Source: Phycisphaerales bacterium
GTDB taxonomy: Bacteria; Planctomycetota; Phycisphaerae; Phycisphaerales; UBA1924
Direction: 5' to 3'
Assembly: GCA_023382935.1 (NCBI GenBank)
Contig: JAHDXL010000001.1
Span: forward strand, 531,003 to 595,002
Length of the DNA: 64,000 bases
Of this stretch, positions 25,391 through 34,416 are shown piece after piece; position 1 is the first letter of the stretch; every line of letters starts with the position of its first letter. The notes below the pieces were generated by a model. It had not been told where the DNA came from and made no database searches. It saw only the letters and a list, made by a program, of their open reading frames with translations. Both the position numbers and the translations under genes were made by a program.

Positions 25391-26866
25391 ATGAGGCCGT
25401 TCTTCGTCCTTTCCAGCGCGCGGGCGGGTTCAACCTCGCTGGCGACGATCCTTGACGGTGCCCGAAATGGGTGCTGCCTGGTGGAGCCTTCGCCCAATCT
25501 GAACCGCGAGACACGGCTGGCGATGGAGGGGCGTCTGTCCGACCCCGGGGCGGTGGTGCGCGACGTGATCGTGCCGCGCGTTCGGGCATCGGGCAGGGAC
25601 ATTCACGGCGAGAAAAACGTGACCTACGGGCCGTTCATCCCGCACCTGCACGAGCAACTGGGCGCCCGCTTCGTGCTGCTGACGCGTGACGGGCGTGACG
25701 TGGTGCGATCACTGATGGACTGGCACGAGCGGCTGTTCGGGACGGTGTATAGGGAGGCGGTGGACGCTGGCGTGCTGTCGGGAGAGGCGCGCAAGGCGGC
25801 CGGCGCGTTGCCGGTGCATCTGGACACCTCGGACTTTGCCCGCCCGCGTCCGCTCCCCGGCGAGCGGATGTACGAGCGATGGTCGAGGGCGACGCGATTC
25901 GAGATGTGCTGCTACTACTGGGCCCGCATCTACGAGTTGTACCTGGATGAACTCGAGCGTCTGCCGATGGATGCCTGGACGCGGATTGACTACACGAGCG
26001 CGACGGCCGAGGACGTGCTGCGCGTGGCCGATTTCCTGGGCCTGAGCGGGCTGGAACGTTGGCGCGTGCAGGGGCTGCTCGACCGGCGCGTCAACTCGTT
26101 GAAGGACCGGTGCGACGAGGAGGCTCGCTACCCGGCGTGGCCGGACTGGGACGGGCGGCAGCGGGCCGCCTTTGACGAGATCGCCGGCGCGACGATGCGG
26201 CGGCTGGCATACTCCAGCGACGAGGCGACGCGCTGGAAGCCGGCGGGATACGGGCGGTGCTGGCACGAGAAGGGCGCCGACCTGGGGTGGTACGAGTGGA
26301 TGTACGACGGGCGTCGGCGGATGCACGAGGAGGCCATTGCGTGGGTGCGCGGTCGCGGCGACGTGCGCAGCGTGATGGATCTGGGCTGCGGACTGGGCGT
26401 GGGGTACGCGGACGGTTTTTCGGATCTGGAGTATGTCGGCGTGGACCTCTCGCCCAGGTCGATCGAGTGGTGCCGGTCGAATCGACGGAACTCGCTGCAT
26501 CGGTATGAAGCGCGCGACTTTGTGGAAAGGCCCTTCGAGAAGCAGGCCGACGTGGTGATGTCGAGCGGGACGATTGACAATGCCTATGACCCGGAGGCCT
26601 ACCTGGATGCGATGATTCGCGCGTCGAAGCGATACATCTATCTGACGTGCTATCGGGGCTGGTTTGATGAACTGCAGGATCACCGGTTCGCGTTCAACCG
26701 GGAGCACGGGTGTTTCTACGCGGACCTATCGCCGCGGCGGCTGCGTGAGCATCTGGAGCGGCGCGGATGCAGCGACATCGTGATCGAGCCGAGGGCGACG
26801 GGTCGGACGGACATCCCCGCTGAGACACGGGTGATCGCGCGGGTGCCGCAGGAGGCGGGTGCATGA
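25391..26866 (+). CDS. Sulfotransferase-methyltransferase fusion
   Basis: A 491-residue two-domain protein. Residues about 1-270 are a sulfotransferase with FFVLSSARAGSTSLA (5-19) and the 3'-phosphate region FVLLTRDGRDVVRSL (about 97-111). Residues about 310-491 are a class I SAM methyltransferase with VMDLGCGLGVGYADG (about 327) and an acidic residue in YVGVDLSP. One polypeptide would thus sulfate and methylate the same or neighbouring sugar positions; this is inferred. No stop or frameshift separates the halves. The next gene begins at the overlapping ATGA. Confidence 0.85.
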   Translation: MRPFFVLSSARAGSTSLATILDGARNGCCLVEPSPNLNRETRLAMEGRLSDPGAVVRDVIVPRVRASGRDIHGEKNVTYGPFIPHLHEQLGARFVLLTRDGRDVVRSLMDWHERLFGTVYREAVDAGVLSGEARKAAGALPVHLDTSDFARPRPLPGERMYERWSRATRFEMCCYYWARIYELYLDELERLPMDAWTRIDYTSATAEDVLRVADFLGLSGLERWRVQGLLDRRVNSLKDRCDEEARYPAWPDWDGRQRAAFDEIAGATMRRLAYSSDEATRWKPAGYGRCWHEKGADLGWYEWMYDGRRRMHEEAIAWVRGRGDVRSVMDLGCGLGVGYADGFSDLEYVGVDLSPRSIEWCRSNRRNSLHRYEARDFVERPFEKQADVVMSSGTIDNAYDPEAYLDAMIRASKRYIYLTCYRGWFDELQDHRFAFNREHGCFYADLSPRRLREHLERRGCSDIVIEPRATGRTDIPAETRVIARVPQEAGA

Positions 26867-28023
26867 GGAGTGAGTCGGAAGTCAAGCCGGTCAGGCGGCG
26901 CGATCGCATGGCACAACTGGAGCGCGATCTGGCGATTGAACGTGAGCGTGCCAAGATGCTGCGTGAAGACCTGCGACAGGCGCTGCGCGAGTTGAATGCG
27001 ATGCACGCGGCCATGGACATCACCGGCACGCGCCCACCGGGGCTTGCCGACCTGTCGGGCAAGCCGGTGCGTCCGCTGGCGATCAACGAGATGGACCTGG
27101 CCGATTATTTCCGTCAGGTGGACCACAACTACCGCGGCTACGCCAATCCGTTTCATCATTACGAGCAGTTGCTGACGATGCTCGAGTCGCACGCGCGGGT
27201 GACGCTGGCGCCGTGCTACGAGTTGGCGGCCGCGCCGCGGGGAACCTCGGTGCAGGTGGCGCTGCGGCACGATATTGACGCGGACCCGGTGACGGCGGTC
27301 CGAATGGCGCGGCTGCTGGCGCAGCGCGGCATCGGCTCCACCTTCTACCTGCTGCACACGGCGATCTACTACGGGCAGTTTTTCGGGTCGCTGTTCTTCC
27401 GTCACCGCGAACTGCCGCGCTGGGTCGAGCAGATGCTGGTAGCCGGTTGTGAACTGGGCGTGCACAACGACGCGCTGGGGGCGCACCGGCGGCTGGGGGT
27501 GGACGGCCCGGCGGCGCTGGTGCAGGAGATCGAGTGGCTGCGCACACAGGGAGCGACCATCCGGGGCACGGCGGGGCACAACAGCGCGCCGGTGTACCAG
27601 GCCGAGAACTCGGAAGTTTTCCGCGGGCGCGTGCTGTGGAACACGGATGACGTGGTGCGCGGGCGTCTGCCGCTGGGTGTGCTCGATGAACAGGCGCTGG
27701 GGCTGTCCTACGAAGGCACGTTCGCGGCGCGCCGTCGCACGACGAGCGGGGCGAGTGCCTTTGCCGGGGACCGGGCGTCGGCCGACATCCGCAGCCCGTC
27801 GTGGATGAAAACGTACCTGTGTGAGAACCCGTGCTGCGAGTGGCAGGTGGACATGCAGGTGTGGGTGGTCGGGCAGAACCGTTGGGTCGCCGGCGGACGG
27901 CTGGGCGGGGAAGTCTATTTTCGAGATGGCCTAACGCTGGCGGACCTGCGCTCGGTGATGGATGACCTGCCGGGCGGGGGGCGGTGCCTGTTCGTGCTGC
28001 ACCCGGAGTATTTCAGAGCGTGA
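26863..28023 (+). CDS. NodB-like polysaccharide deacetylase (WbmS-like)
   Basis: A 386-residue protein. A coiled-coil-like N-terminus (residues about 10-55, ERDLAIERERAKMLREDLRQ) precedes a deacetylase fold with ALRHDIDAD (about 131-139), TFYLLHTAIYYG, GVHNDALG and GTAGHNSAPVY. The aspartate and histidines fit metal binding by the family. It is paralogous to the N-terminal half of the 22127 gene: RHDxDAD, HTAxYYG, GHNSAP or AHNSAP, and GVLDExxLGLxYEG all recur. It lacks a signal peptide, so it should act in the cytoplasm on a nucleotide- or lipid-linked intermediate. Starts at ATGA overlap. Confidence 0.82.
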   Translation: MRSESEVKPVRRRDRMAQLERDLAIERERAKMLREDLRQALRELNAMHAAMDITGTRPPGLADLSGKPVRPLAINEMDLADYFRQVDHNYRGYANPFHHYEQLLTMLESHARVTLAPCYELAAAPRGTSVQVALRHDIDADPVTAVRMARLLAQRGIGSTFYLLHTAIYYGQFFGSLFFRHRELPRWVEQMLVAGCELGVHNDALGAHRRLGVDGPAALVQEIEWLRTQGATIRGTAGHNSAPVYQAENSEVFRGRVLWNTDDVVRGRLPLGVLDEQALGLSYEGTFAARRRTTSGASAFAGDRASADIRSPSWMKTYLCENPCCEWQVDMQVWVVGQNRWVAGGRLGGEVYFRDGLTLADLRSVMDDLPGGGRCLFVLHPEYFRA

Positions 28024-28031
28024 CGGCGACC

Positions 28032-30047
28032 ATGACTCCAACCGAGCCGCTCATCGAACCAAAGCCCGCGCCGCGCCCGGAGCGCTGGACGCCCGAGCCG
28101 TCGGCCTTCGACTGGGAGGGGTGGCTCAAGCACTTCGAGGCTGCGCACGGGCGGCGGCCTCGCATCCTGCACATCGGCAACGTGGCCAACAACGGATACA
28201 ACAACGCCAAGGTGCTGGTGGAGGCGGGTTTTGACTGCGACGCCCTGTGCTACGACTACTACCACATCATGGGCTGCCCGGAGTGGGAAGACGCCGATTT
28301 CGCGGGCATGGTGCGGGATCACTTCATGCCGAACTGGCGTGACGTGGACCTGCGCGGATTTCAGCGGCAGCACTGGTTTGCGCAGGGCCCGCGCTACTGG
28401 GCCATCGGGTATCTGCTGGCACGGAGGGCCGGGCGGGCGCGCCAGGCGGCGATTCTGTGGCGCATCCTGTCGTTCGGACAGTGGATGGCGTCCAAGCGTC
28501 CGTCGCGGTGGTACAAGTTCGCCAAACGCTCCTGGATATTCGCCGTTCAGCAGTACGAGCGCCTCCGCGTCGTGGGCCCGCGCGTGTCGCAGACGATTTC
28601 ACGGGGGATGAGATGGACGCGGAACCGCGTCGCGGCCGTGGTGAGCGCCGCCGTACCCGACTATCGTCACCTGCGCAGGACCGCGATCTGGCGGGCGCGC
28701 CGGCAGCGTCGTCTATGGCGCATGGCATGGAAGAAGTGGCGTGCCTGGGGCGCGCACTGGCGCTGGCCTCTGGCCACGATTTGGAAAGTGCTGCTGCAAC
28801 TGCTGCTCACGCCCCTGTTGCTTGTCGGGCTGGTGGTGCTGGTCGCCTGTATCCCGCTGGTGCTTCTCGACTCGCTCGGACGCCGCATCCACAAGCGTCA
28901 GAGGCACCAGGCGCGGCCCCGGGCGGCCAGGCCGGTTTCCACTGGACTGCCGCTGTCGTTCCGGTTGTCACGGCGGTTGATGGGCTGGCGGCATGGCATC
29001 TTTGCACGACTGACCGGAGTCGACCCGCGCGCGCTCGACACACCTGCGTTTGAGGCTGAGTTTCAGGCGCGCTGCGCCGAACTGATCGCCGACTTTGATC
29101 GGCGCTTTCCCAATCGCCCGGACCGGCTCGTGATGCTCGACATGCTGCCCTATCGCAGCGTCCTCCCGCTGTGGAAAGAACTGTTCAGTCGATACGACCT
29201 TGTCGAGGCCTACGCGACCGATCCGATCCTGACGATGCTCACCGGCTATCAGCCCTGTGTCGCGTATGAGCATGGCACCATCCGCGAGATTCCCTTCGCC
29301 GACAATCCCACGGCCCGGCTGACAGCGCTCGCGTATGCGCGCTGCGATGCAGTGGTGATCACCAACCCGGACTGCCGCGAGGCCGCCGACAGGCTGGGCG
29401 TGAAGAGGTTCGTGCCCATTCCGCACTTGATCGACCGCAAGTACTACGACCCGGGCATCGCCGACGACGGGCCTCTGCCTCCGGAAGTGTGTCCGCCGTA
29501 CATCTTCAGCCCGGCGCGGCACGACTGGGACGTGAAGGGGACGGACATTCTGATCCGGGCCTTCGCGGCCATTGCGCACGAGTATCCAGACCTGCAACTG
29601 GTCACTCCCTCCTGGGGCATGGACGTGCAGCGTTCGCGCGACCTGATCGCACAACTGGGGCTGAGCGACCGGGTCGCGATGATCGAGCCGCTGAACATTC
29701 ACAACCTCATCCGCGTGACGCGCGGGGCGCGAGCGCTGGTCGACCAGTTCCGTTTCGGCGTGTTCGGGGGCATCGGCCCGACGGCACTGGCGGTGGGAAC
29801 GCCGCTGATCACTCACCTTGATCACGACAAGAGCGACTGGTGCATGGAGCCGCCGCCCTATTTTCAGGCCCACGACGTGGCGACCTGCGTGCAGGCGCTG
29901 CGTGCGGCGCTGGAGTGTGATCCCGGCTCGCTGCGGGCATCGCTGCGCGCGTGGATGCGGCGCAACTACTGGCACGGGCAGGTGGTGGAGCGTCACGCCA
30001 CGCTGTTCGCACGATTGATCGACCAATATCCGAGGAGCACGCCATGA
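28032..30047 (+). CDS. Glycosyltransferase with basic membrane insertion
   Basis: A 671-residue protein. The N-terminal Rossmann half starts with RILHIGNVANNGYNNAKVLV (residues 44-63) and CYDYYHIMGCPEWED. A second glycosyltransferase half is seen at about 480-670, with SPARHDWDVKGTDILI, VAMIEPLNI and the donor-binding GVFGGIGPTALAVGTPLITH. Between them lie about 180 residues rich in Arg and Trp plus one clear membrane segment at about 250-280 (LLLTPLLLVGLVVLVACIPL). ATG at 28032 was chosen; a GTG at 28020 overlaps the previous stop and is possible. It probably acts at the inner membrane on a lipid-linked glycan. Confidence 0.78.
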   Translation: MTPTEPLIEPKPAPRPERWTPEPSAFDWEGWLKHFEAAHGRRPRILHIGNVANNGYNNAKVLVEAGFDCDALCYDYYHIMGCPEWEDADFAGMVRDHFMPNWRDVDLRGFQRQHWFAQGPRYWAIGYLLARRAGRARQAAILWRILSFGQWMASKRPSRWYKFAKRSWIFAVQQYERLRVVGPRVSQTISRGMRWTRNRVAAVVSAAVPDYRHLRRTAIWRARRQRRLWRMAWKKWRAWGAHWRWPLATIWKVLLQLLLTPLLLVGLVVLVACIPLVLLDSLGRRIHKRQRHQARPRAARPVSTGLPLSFRLSRRLMGWRHGIFARLTGVDPRALDTPAFEAEFQARCAELIADFDRRFPNRPDRLVMLDMLPYRSVLPLWKELFSRYDLVEAYATDPILTMLTGYQPCVAYEHGTIREIPFADNPTARLTALAYARCDAVVITNPDCREAADRLGVKRFVPIPHLIDRKYYDPGIADDGPLPPEVCPPYIFSPARHDWDVKGTDILIRAFAAIAHEYPDLQLVTPSWGMDVQRSRDLIAQLGLSDRVAMIEPLNIHNLIRVTRGARALVDQFRFGVFGGIGPTALAVGTPLITHLDHDKSDWCMEPPPYFQAHDVATCVQALRAALECDPGSLRASLRAWMRRNYWHGQVVERHATLFARLIDQYPRSTP

Positions 30048-31168
30048 AACGCGACGCGCTTCCCCTTCTCCGCGATCCGCTGACCGGAGCCCGGCTCGAA
30101 CTCGAGGTTTTCGAGTCGCGTGATGGCGAGATCATCGAGGCGCTGCTCACCAGCCCCGCCAACTGGTACCCGGTCAGCGAGGGCGTGCCGAGGCTGCTGA
30201 CCGGCGACGTGCGCGGCGACGACTCGGCCTTTCTCACGCGCCACCGACTGCACGAACGACTCGGCGTGCAGCCTCGCCCCGCCTCCACCAGCACTCAGGT
30301 TGAGACCAACAAGACCTTCTCCGACAAGTGGCGACGGTTCAGGAACTACGGCTTCGAGGCCGAGCACCAGAAGTTTCTCGGCGGCTGGTTCGTCAAGAAG
30401 TTCGGGCTCTCATCTCCGGATGAATTGCCGCCGTTTTACAGGCAATTCAGGAGCATTCTCGAGATCGGGCCGGGCTCGGGCTTCAATACGCGCTTCATGG
30501 CCGAGCACTGCGCGGGCACGGTGATGTCGGTCGACATCTCCGAGGCCGCGGACACCACCTACGGCAACGTGGGGGCAATGCCCAACGTGCACGTGGTGCA
30601 GGCCGACTGCAACCTCGTGCCGTGCGAGGATGGGGTGTTCGATTTTGCGATCGCCGACGGAGTGCTGCATCACACGCCGAACACGCGGGAGGCCGTGGCC
30701 AACGTACTGCGCAAGGTGCGTCCGGGCGGGCAGTTTTTCTTCTATGTCTACAAGCAGATGGGTGCGGCCCGTCGCTTCTGCGATCGGCACCTGCGCGAGC
30801 ACCTGTCGCCGCTTGAGCCGGAAGACTGCTATGCCGCGTGCGAGGGCATCACGGAACTGGGGCGTGAACTCAGCCGCCTGAACGCGACGGTGCGGCTGGA
30901 GAAGGGGATCCCCCTGCTGGGCATTCCGCCGGGCGAGCACAACGTGCAGCGACTGCTCTACTACAACTTCCTCAAGTGCTTCTGGAATGACGCGTTCGAC
31001 TGGGAGACCAACAACATGGTCAACTTCGACTGGTATCACCCGCACGACGCCTGGCAGCACACCGAGGAGGAAGTCCGGGGGTGGCTGGCCGATCTGGGGG
31101 TGCGCGACTACGCCATCCATGACGCCAACCCCAACGGCATCTCGGTGCTGTTGCTCAAGCCGGAATGA
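30044..31168 (+). CDS. SAM-dependent methyltransferase
   Basis: A 374-residue methyltransferase. The first 55 residues resemble a Trm112-like strand pair without the usual cysteines (LLRDPLTGARLELEVFES and NWYPVSEGVPRLLTG). Motif I is ILEIGPGSGFNTRFM (about 142), with an acidic partner in MSVDISEAAD and the post-motif ADGVLHHTPNTREAV and RKVRPGGQFFFYV. The ATG overlaps the previous stop (ATGA). As third gene of the plus arm it most likely methylates a sugar or glycan intermediate. Confidence 0.88.
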   Translation: MKRDALPLLRDPLTGARLELEVFESRDGEIIEALLTSPANWYPVSEGVPRLLTGDVRGDDSAFLTRHRLHERLGVQPRPASTSTQVETNKTFSDKWRRFRNYGFEAEHQKFLGGWFVKKFGLSSPDELPPFYRQFRSILEIGPGSGFNTRFMAEHCAGTVMSVDISEAADTTYGNVGAMPNVHVVQADCNLVPCEDGVFDFAIADGVLHHTPNTREAVANVLRKVRPGGQFFFYVYKQMGAARRFCDRHLREHLSPLEPEDCYAACEGITELGRELSRLNATVRLEKGIPLLGIPPGEHNVQRLLYYNFLKCFWNDAFDWETNNMVNFDWYHPHDAWQHTEEEVRGWLADLGVRDYAIHDANPNGISVLLLKPE

Positions 31169-31177
31169 CTACCCGCC

Positions 31178-32344
31178 ATGCGCCGCTTCCTGCGCACCGT
31201 CGCGGTCCTTGTGCTCAGCCTGCTCGTCGCTCCGGTGGCGATGATCGCCGGGAAGGCGATCCGTCGCGGGCGACCTCTGCGCAGTCTGTGGGCCGTGCAT
31301 CCGGTGCCGACGGTGCCTCTCAAGGCGCGGGCCGAGCGCAGCCTTGGGGTGGAAGTGGAGACGCTGGCCTTCGAGACCAACCGACTTGTGGATCAGTTCG
31401 ATCATGTGCTGTCGCGGCGCGGGAATCGGCTGTGGAGCGGCGTGGCGGCCTTCATTGCCTTTGTGTGGAGCGTGCGCCGGTTTGATCGCCTGCACTTCTT
31501 CTTCGACCGCGGCCTGCTGCCCGGGCTGCGCCCGCGCCAGTTCAACCCGGTCGAATTGTGGGTGTATCGCGTGCTCGGCAAGCAGGCTTTCTTCTGGGCC
31601 TACGGGGCCGACGTGCGCACGCGGCAGTCCACGCTCGGGCTGTCCGCGCCCAACTGCTGCCTGGCCTGCCCGCAGCCGGGTCGATTCTGCGTCTGCCATG
31701 ATCAGGCGGCGGAAAGATGCCAGCGGCGCATCGCGCGCACCGCCGCCGCAACATTCTCCCTCGGCGACATGAAGCGATACACGCCGGGAAGCATCAACGA
31801 CCTGTTCTACTGGCCGATCGACCTGGCCGAGCCAGCCTTCGATCCGGCCTATCCCGATTCGGCGTCCCGCGCCCCGCTGCTGGTGGTGCATGCGCCCAAC
31901 CACCGCTTCTTCAAGGGCACCGACCATCTCCTGGACGCGATCGAGCAGTTGAAAGGGCGCGGCGTCGAGATCGAACTCGACCTGATCGAGGGACTGCCCC
32001 GCGACCAGGCCTTGCTCCGCTATCGTCGGGCCGACGTGGTGTTCGACCAGTGCCTGATCGGCTTCCACGGATATTTCGCGCTCGAGGTGATGGGCATGGG
32101 CAAGCCGGTGCTGTGCTTCCTTCGTGATCCGCAGGCGGACCTGCTCGCGCCCGACCAGTGCCCCATCATCAATGTGCGGCCCGAGACCATCGCCGGGCAA
32201 CTCGAGCGTCTGGCGTGCGATCGCGTGCTGGCTCACCAACTCGGGCGGCAGGGCCGCGCGTACGTTGGGCGCTACTACACTGTGGAGGCGTTCGCCGAAC
32301 GACTGGCCGCTACATACGCCAGGCTGGGGGTCCGCACATCATGA
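31178..32344 (+). CDS. Glycosyltransferase with C-x2-C-x6-C cluster
   Basis: A 388-residue protein. An N-terminal membrane segment (residues about 7-25) is followed by a GT-B-like body. A cysteine cluster begins after YGADVRTR: C161-x2-C164-x6-C171, with further Cys at 160, 173 and 181. The C-terminal donor half has VVHAPNHRFFKGTDHLLDAI, ELDLIEGLPRDQALLRYRRA and FHGYFALEVMGMGKPVLCF. It is clearly paralogous to the gene at 33219 in both the cluster and the donor half. It starts 9 bases after the previous stop. Likely transfers a sugar during assembly of the locus glycan. Confidence 0.8.
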   Translation: MRRFLRTVAVLVLSLLVAPVAMIAGKAIRRGRPLRSLWAVHPVPTVPLKARAERSLGVEVETLAFETNRLVDQFDHVLSRRGNRLWSGVAAFIAFVWSVRRFDRLHFFFDRGLLPGLRPRQFNPVELWVYRVLGKQAFFWAYGADVRTRQSTLGLSAPNCCLACPQPGRFCVCHDQAAERCQRRIARTAAATFSLGDMKRYTPGSINDLFYWPIDLAEPAFDPAYPDSASRAPLLVVHAPNHRFFKGTDHLLDAIEQLKGRGVEIELDLIEGLPRDQALLRYRRADVVFDQCLIGFHGYFALEVMGMGKPVLCFLRDPQADLLAPDQCPIINVRPETIAGQLERLACDRVLAHQLGRQGRAYVGRYYTVEAFAERLAATYARLGVRTS

Positions 32345-33222
32345 ACTCGGCCATCATCGGAGCAACGGGTTTCATCGGCAGGCACCTGGCGCGTGAACTG
32401 TCGCGCCTCGGGCACTGCGCCGGCTATGACCTGCACGCGGCCGATCTGGGCGAGACGCGCGTCGAAGTCTGTGACATCGCGCGGCAGGCGCCGGTGCTTC
32501 CCGCCGACACCGACGCGGTGTTTTACCTCGCGCAGTATCCGGGCTATCGCAGTTTCCCGACACGCGGAGGTGACCTCTGGGGCGTGAATGCAGGGGGCGC
32601 GTTGCGTGCCGTCGAGGCCGCCCGGGTCGTCGGGGCGCGAGCGTTCATCTACGCTTCGACCGGCACCGTCTACGCGCCCTCGTTTGCGCCCCTGTCAGAA
32701 TCGGCGCCGGTGCGGCGCGACCAGCCCTATGCCCTTTCCAAGGTGGCTGGCGAGGAAGCGTTGGCGTTGATTGACCAGCCTCGAACCTGCTGCGTGCGCC
32801 TCTTCGGCGTGTTCGGGCCGCGACAGACGACCATGCTCGTGCCCGCCATTGCCAACCGCATCCGCCAGGGCCAGCCTGTCACCATCGAGCCGCATCCGAC
32901 CGATCCGGGGGACCGCGACGGGCTGCGGATCAGCCTGACCGACGTCGGCGATGTGTGCGCCGGCATGATCGCACTGGCCCGTCGCCTGCTCGACGGAAGT
33001 GACGTGCCGCGGGTGGTCAACCTCGCGGCCCCACGGGCAGTGTCCATCCGGCAACTGGGCCAGACCATCGCACGCACGCTGGGCACGGAAGCCTGCTTCG
33101 AGACGGCCGCACAGCCGCGAGCAGGCGACTACATCGCCGACATCACGCTGCTGCGTGGCACTGTGAGCCTGTCATTCACCGCCTTTGACGCCGGCATCGC
33201 GCGCGCCCTGCTCGACCAATGA
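32341..33222 (+). CDS. NAD-dependent epimerase/dehydratase
   Basis: A 293-residue short-chain dehydrogenase-type sugar-nucleotide enzyme. The dinucleotide motif is IIGATGFIGRH (residues 5-15), the serine/threonine region is FIYASTGTVYAPS (about 100), and the YxxxK pair is QPYALSK (about 131-137). The C-terminal part has the usual SLTDVGDVCAGMIAL. The exact epimerisation or dehydration is unknown. ATG overlaps the previous stop (ATGA). It probably supplies the donor sugar for the flanking glycosyltransferases. Confidence 0.88.
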   Translation: MNSAIIGATGFIGRHLARELSRLGHCAGYDLHAADLGETRVEVCDIARQAPVLPADTDAVFYLAQYPGYRSFPTRGGDLWGVNAGGALRAVEAARVVGARAFIYASTGTVYAPSFAPLSESAPVRRDQPYALSKVAGEEALALIDQPRTCCVRLFGVFGPRQTTMLVPAIANRIRQGQPVTIEPHPTDPGDRDGLRISLTDVGDVCAGMIALARRLLDGSDVPRVVNLAAPRAVSIRQLGQTIARTLGTEACFETAAQPRAGDYIADITLLRGTVSLSFTAFDAGIARALLDQ

Positions 33223-34292
33223 CCTCCAAGGCCCGACCTCTGCGCGTGCTTCACTGCCCGACCGACGTGGGAGGGCATCCCTGCGAACTGGCGCGCGCGG
33301 AGCGCCGAATCGGGCTGGACAGCACCGTCGCGGTCACGCGCCGCGGCCCGTTCGACTATCCGGTCGACATCGACCTCGGACTGGCCGGCGCCTCGCGCCT
33401 GCGTCGGCTGATCGGGCGCGTGCAGTTGCTTGCGCACGCCTTCGGGCGCTATGACGTGATCCACTTCAACTTCGGACAGCGCCTGCTGCCCATGCTCGGG
33501 CCGGTGTGTCTCGATCTGCCGCTGCTGCGGGCGGCCGGGGCGCGCCTTTTCACAACCTTCCAGGGCTGCGATGTCCGCCTGCCCACCCACTGCCCGATCT
33601 GTCGCAATGGAAACGGCCGGTGCGCGCTCAAACTGGCACGCACGCGCCTGCGGGCGGCCCGCGCGTCGGCGCGGTGGAGCGAGCGAACGTTTGCCCTCAA
33701 CCCCGATCTGCTGGACACCGTGCCCGGCGCGGTCTTTCTGCCCTACGCACGTCTCGATCCGCGCACGGTGCAGCCGGTGTATCCCTCGCAGCACGCCGGA
33801 CCTCTGCGCGTCGCCCACGCCCCCACCAACCGCATGGTCAAGGGGACAGAGGCGGTGCTCGACGCGGCGCGGCAACTCGGCGGATTGATCGAACTGGACC
33901 TCGTCGAAGGCGTCACGAACCAGCAGGCGCTCGATCGCATCGCCCGGGCCGACGTGGTGGTCGATCAACTGCGACTGGGTTGGTATGGAGGGCTGGCAGC
34001 CGAGGCGATGGCGCTGGGCAAACCGGTGATCGCCTTCATCGACCCGCGCGCCCGCAAGCGCATTCCGCGCGCGATGGCCACGGAAATGCCAATCATCTCC
34101 GCCGAGCCACGCTCCCTGCACGCGACGCTGGAAGGCCTGGCGTCGGAGGCGCGTTCGACGCTGCCCGATCGCGGCATGGCCTCCCGCCGGTTTGTCGAGC
34201 GCTGGCACGACCCGATCGCCATTGCGCGATGGATGGCGCGGGTGTATGCCGAGCCTGCGGCCGCCGACGGTGGCTTCATGCCGGAAGCGTGA
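33219..34292 (+). CDS. Glycosyltransferase with C-x2-C-x6-C cluster, paralog
   Basis: A 357-residue cytosolic GT-B-like protein without the N-terminal membrane segment of its paralog at 31178. The shared cysteine cluster is C125-x2-C128-x6-C135 (CPICRNGNGRC) just after FQGCDVRLP. The donor half has VAHAPTNRMVKGTEAVL, ELDLVEGVTNQQALDRIARA and WYGGLAAEAMALGKPVIAF, matching the paralog block by block. ATG overlaps the previous stop (ATGA). It is the last gene of the plus arm. Confidence 0.82.
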   Translation: MTSKARPLRVLHCPTDVGGHPCELARAERRIGLDSTVAVTRRGPFDYPVDIDLGLAGASRLRRLIGRVQLLAHAFGRYDVIHFNFGQRLLPMLGPVCLDLPLLRAAGARLFTTFQGCDVRLPTHCPICRNGNGRCALKLARTRLRAARASARWSERTFALNPDLLDTVPGAVFLPYARLDPRTVQPVYPSQHAGPLRVAHAPTNRMVKGTEAVLDAARQLGGLIELDLVEGVTNQQALDRIARADVVVDQLRLGWYGGLAAEAMALGKPVIAFIDPRARKRIPRAMATEMPIISAEPRSLHATLEGLASEARSTLPDRGMASRRFVERWHDPIAIARWMARVYAEPAAADGGFMPEA

Positions 34293-34416
34293 AGAGACGA
34301 AGAGACGGAGCGGGGTCATGCCGAGGCCTCCTGCGCCCGGCGGGCGGTGCCGATTCCGAAGCGGGAGAAGATGAAACCGGCCCGACCGGCGGCACGAGAG
34401 GTCGAATCACCCGCGA

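Noticed and set aside
21136-34292. Possible defence system in the glycan locus
   Set aside because: All genes fit glycan assembly and modification; no nuclease, helicase, toxin, reverse transcriptase or sensor domain is seen.
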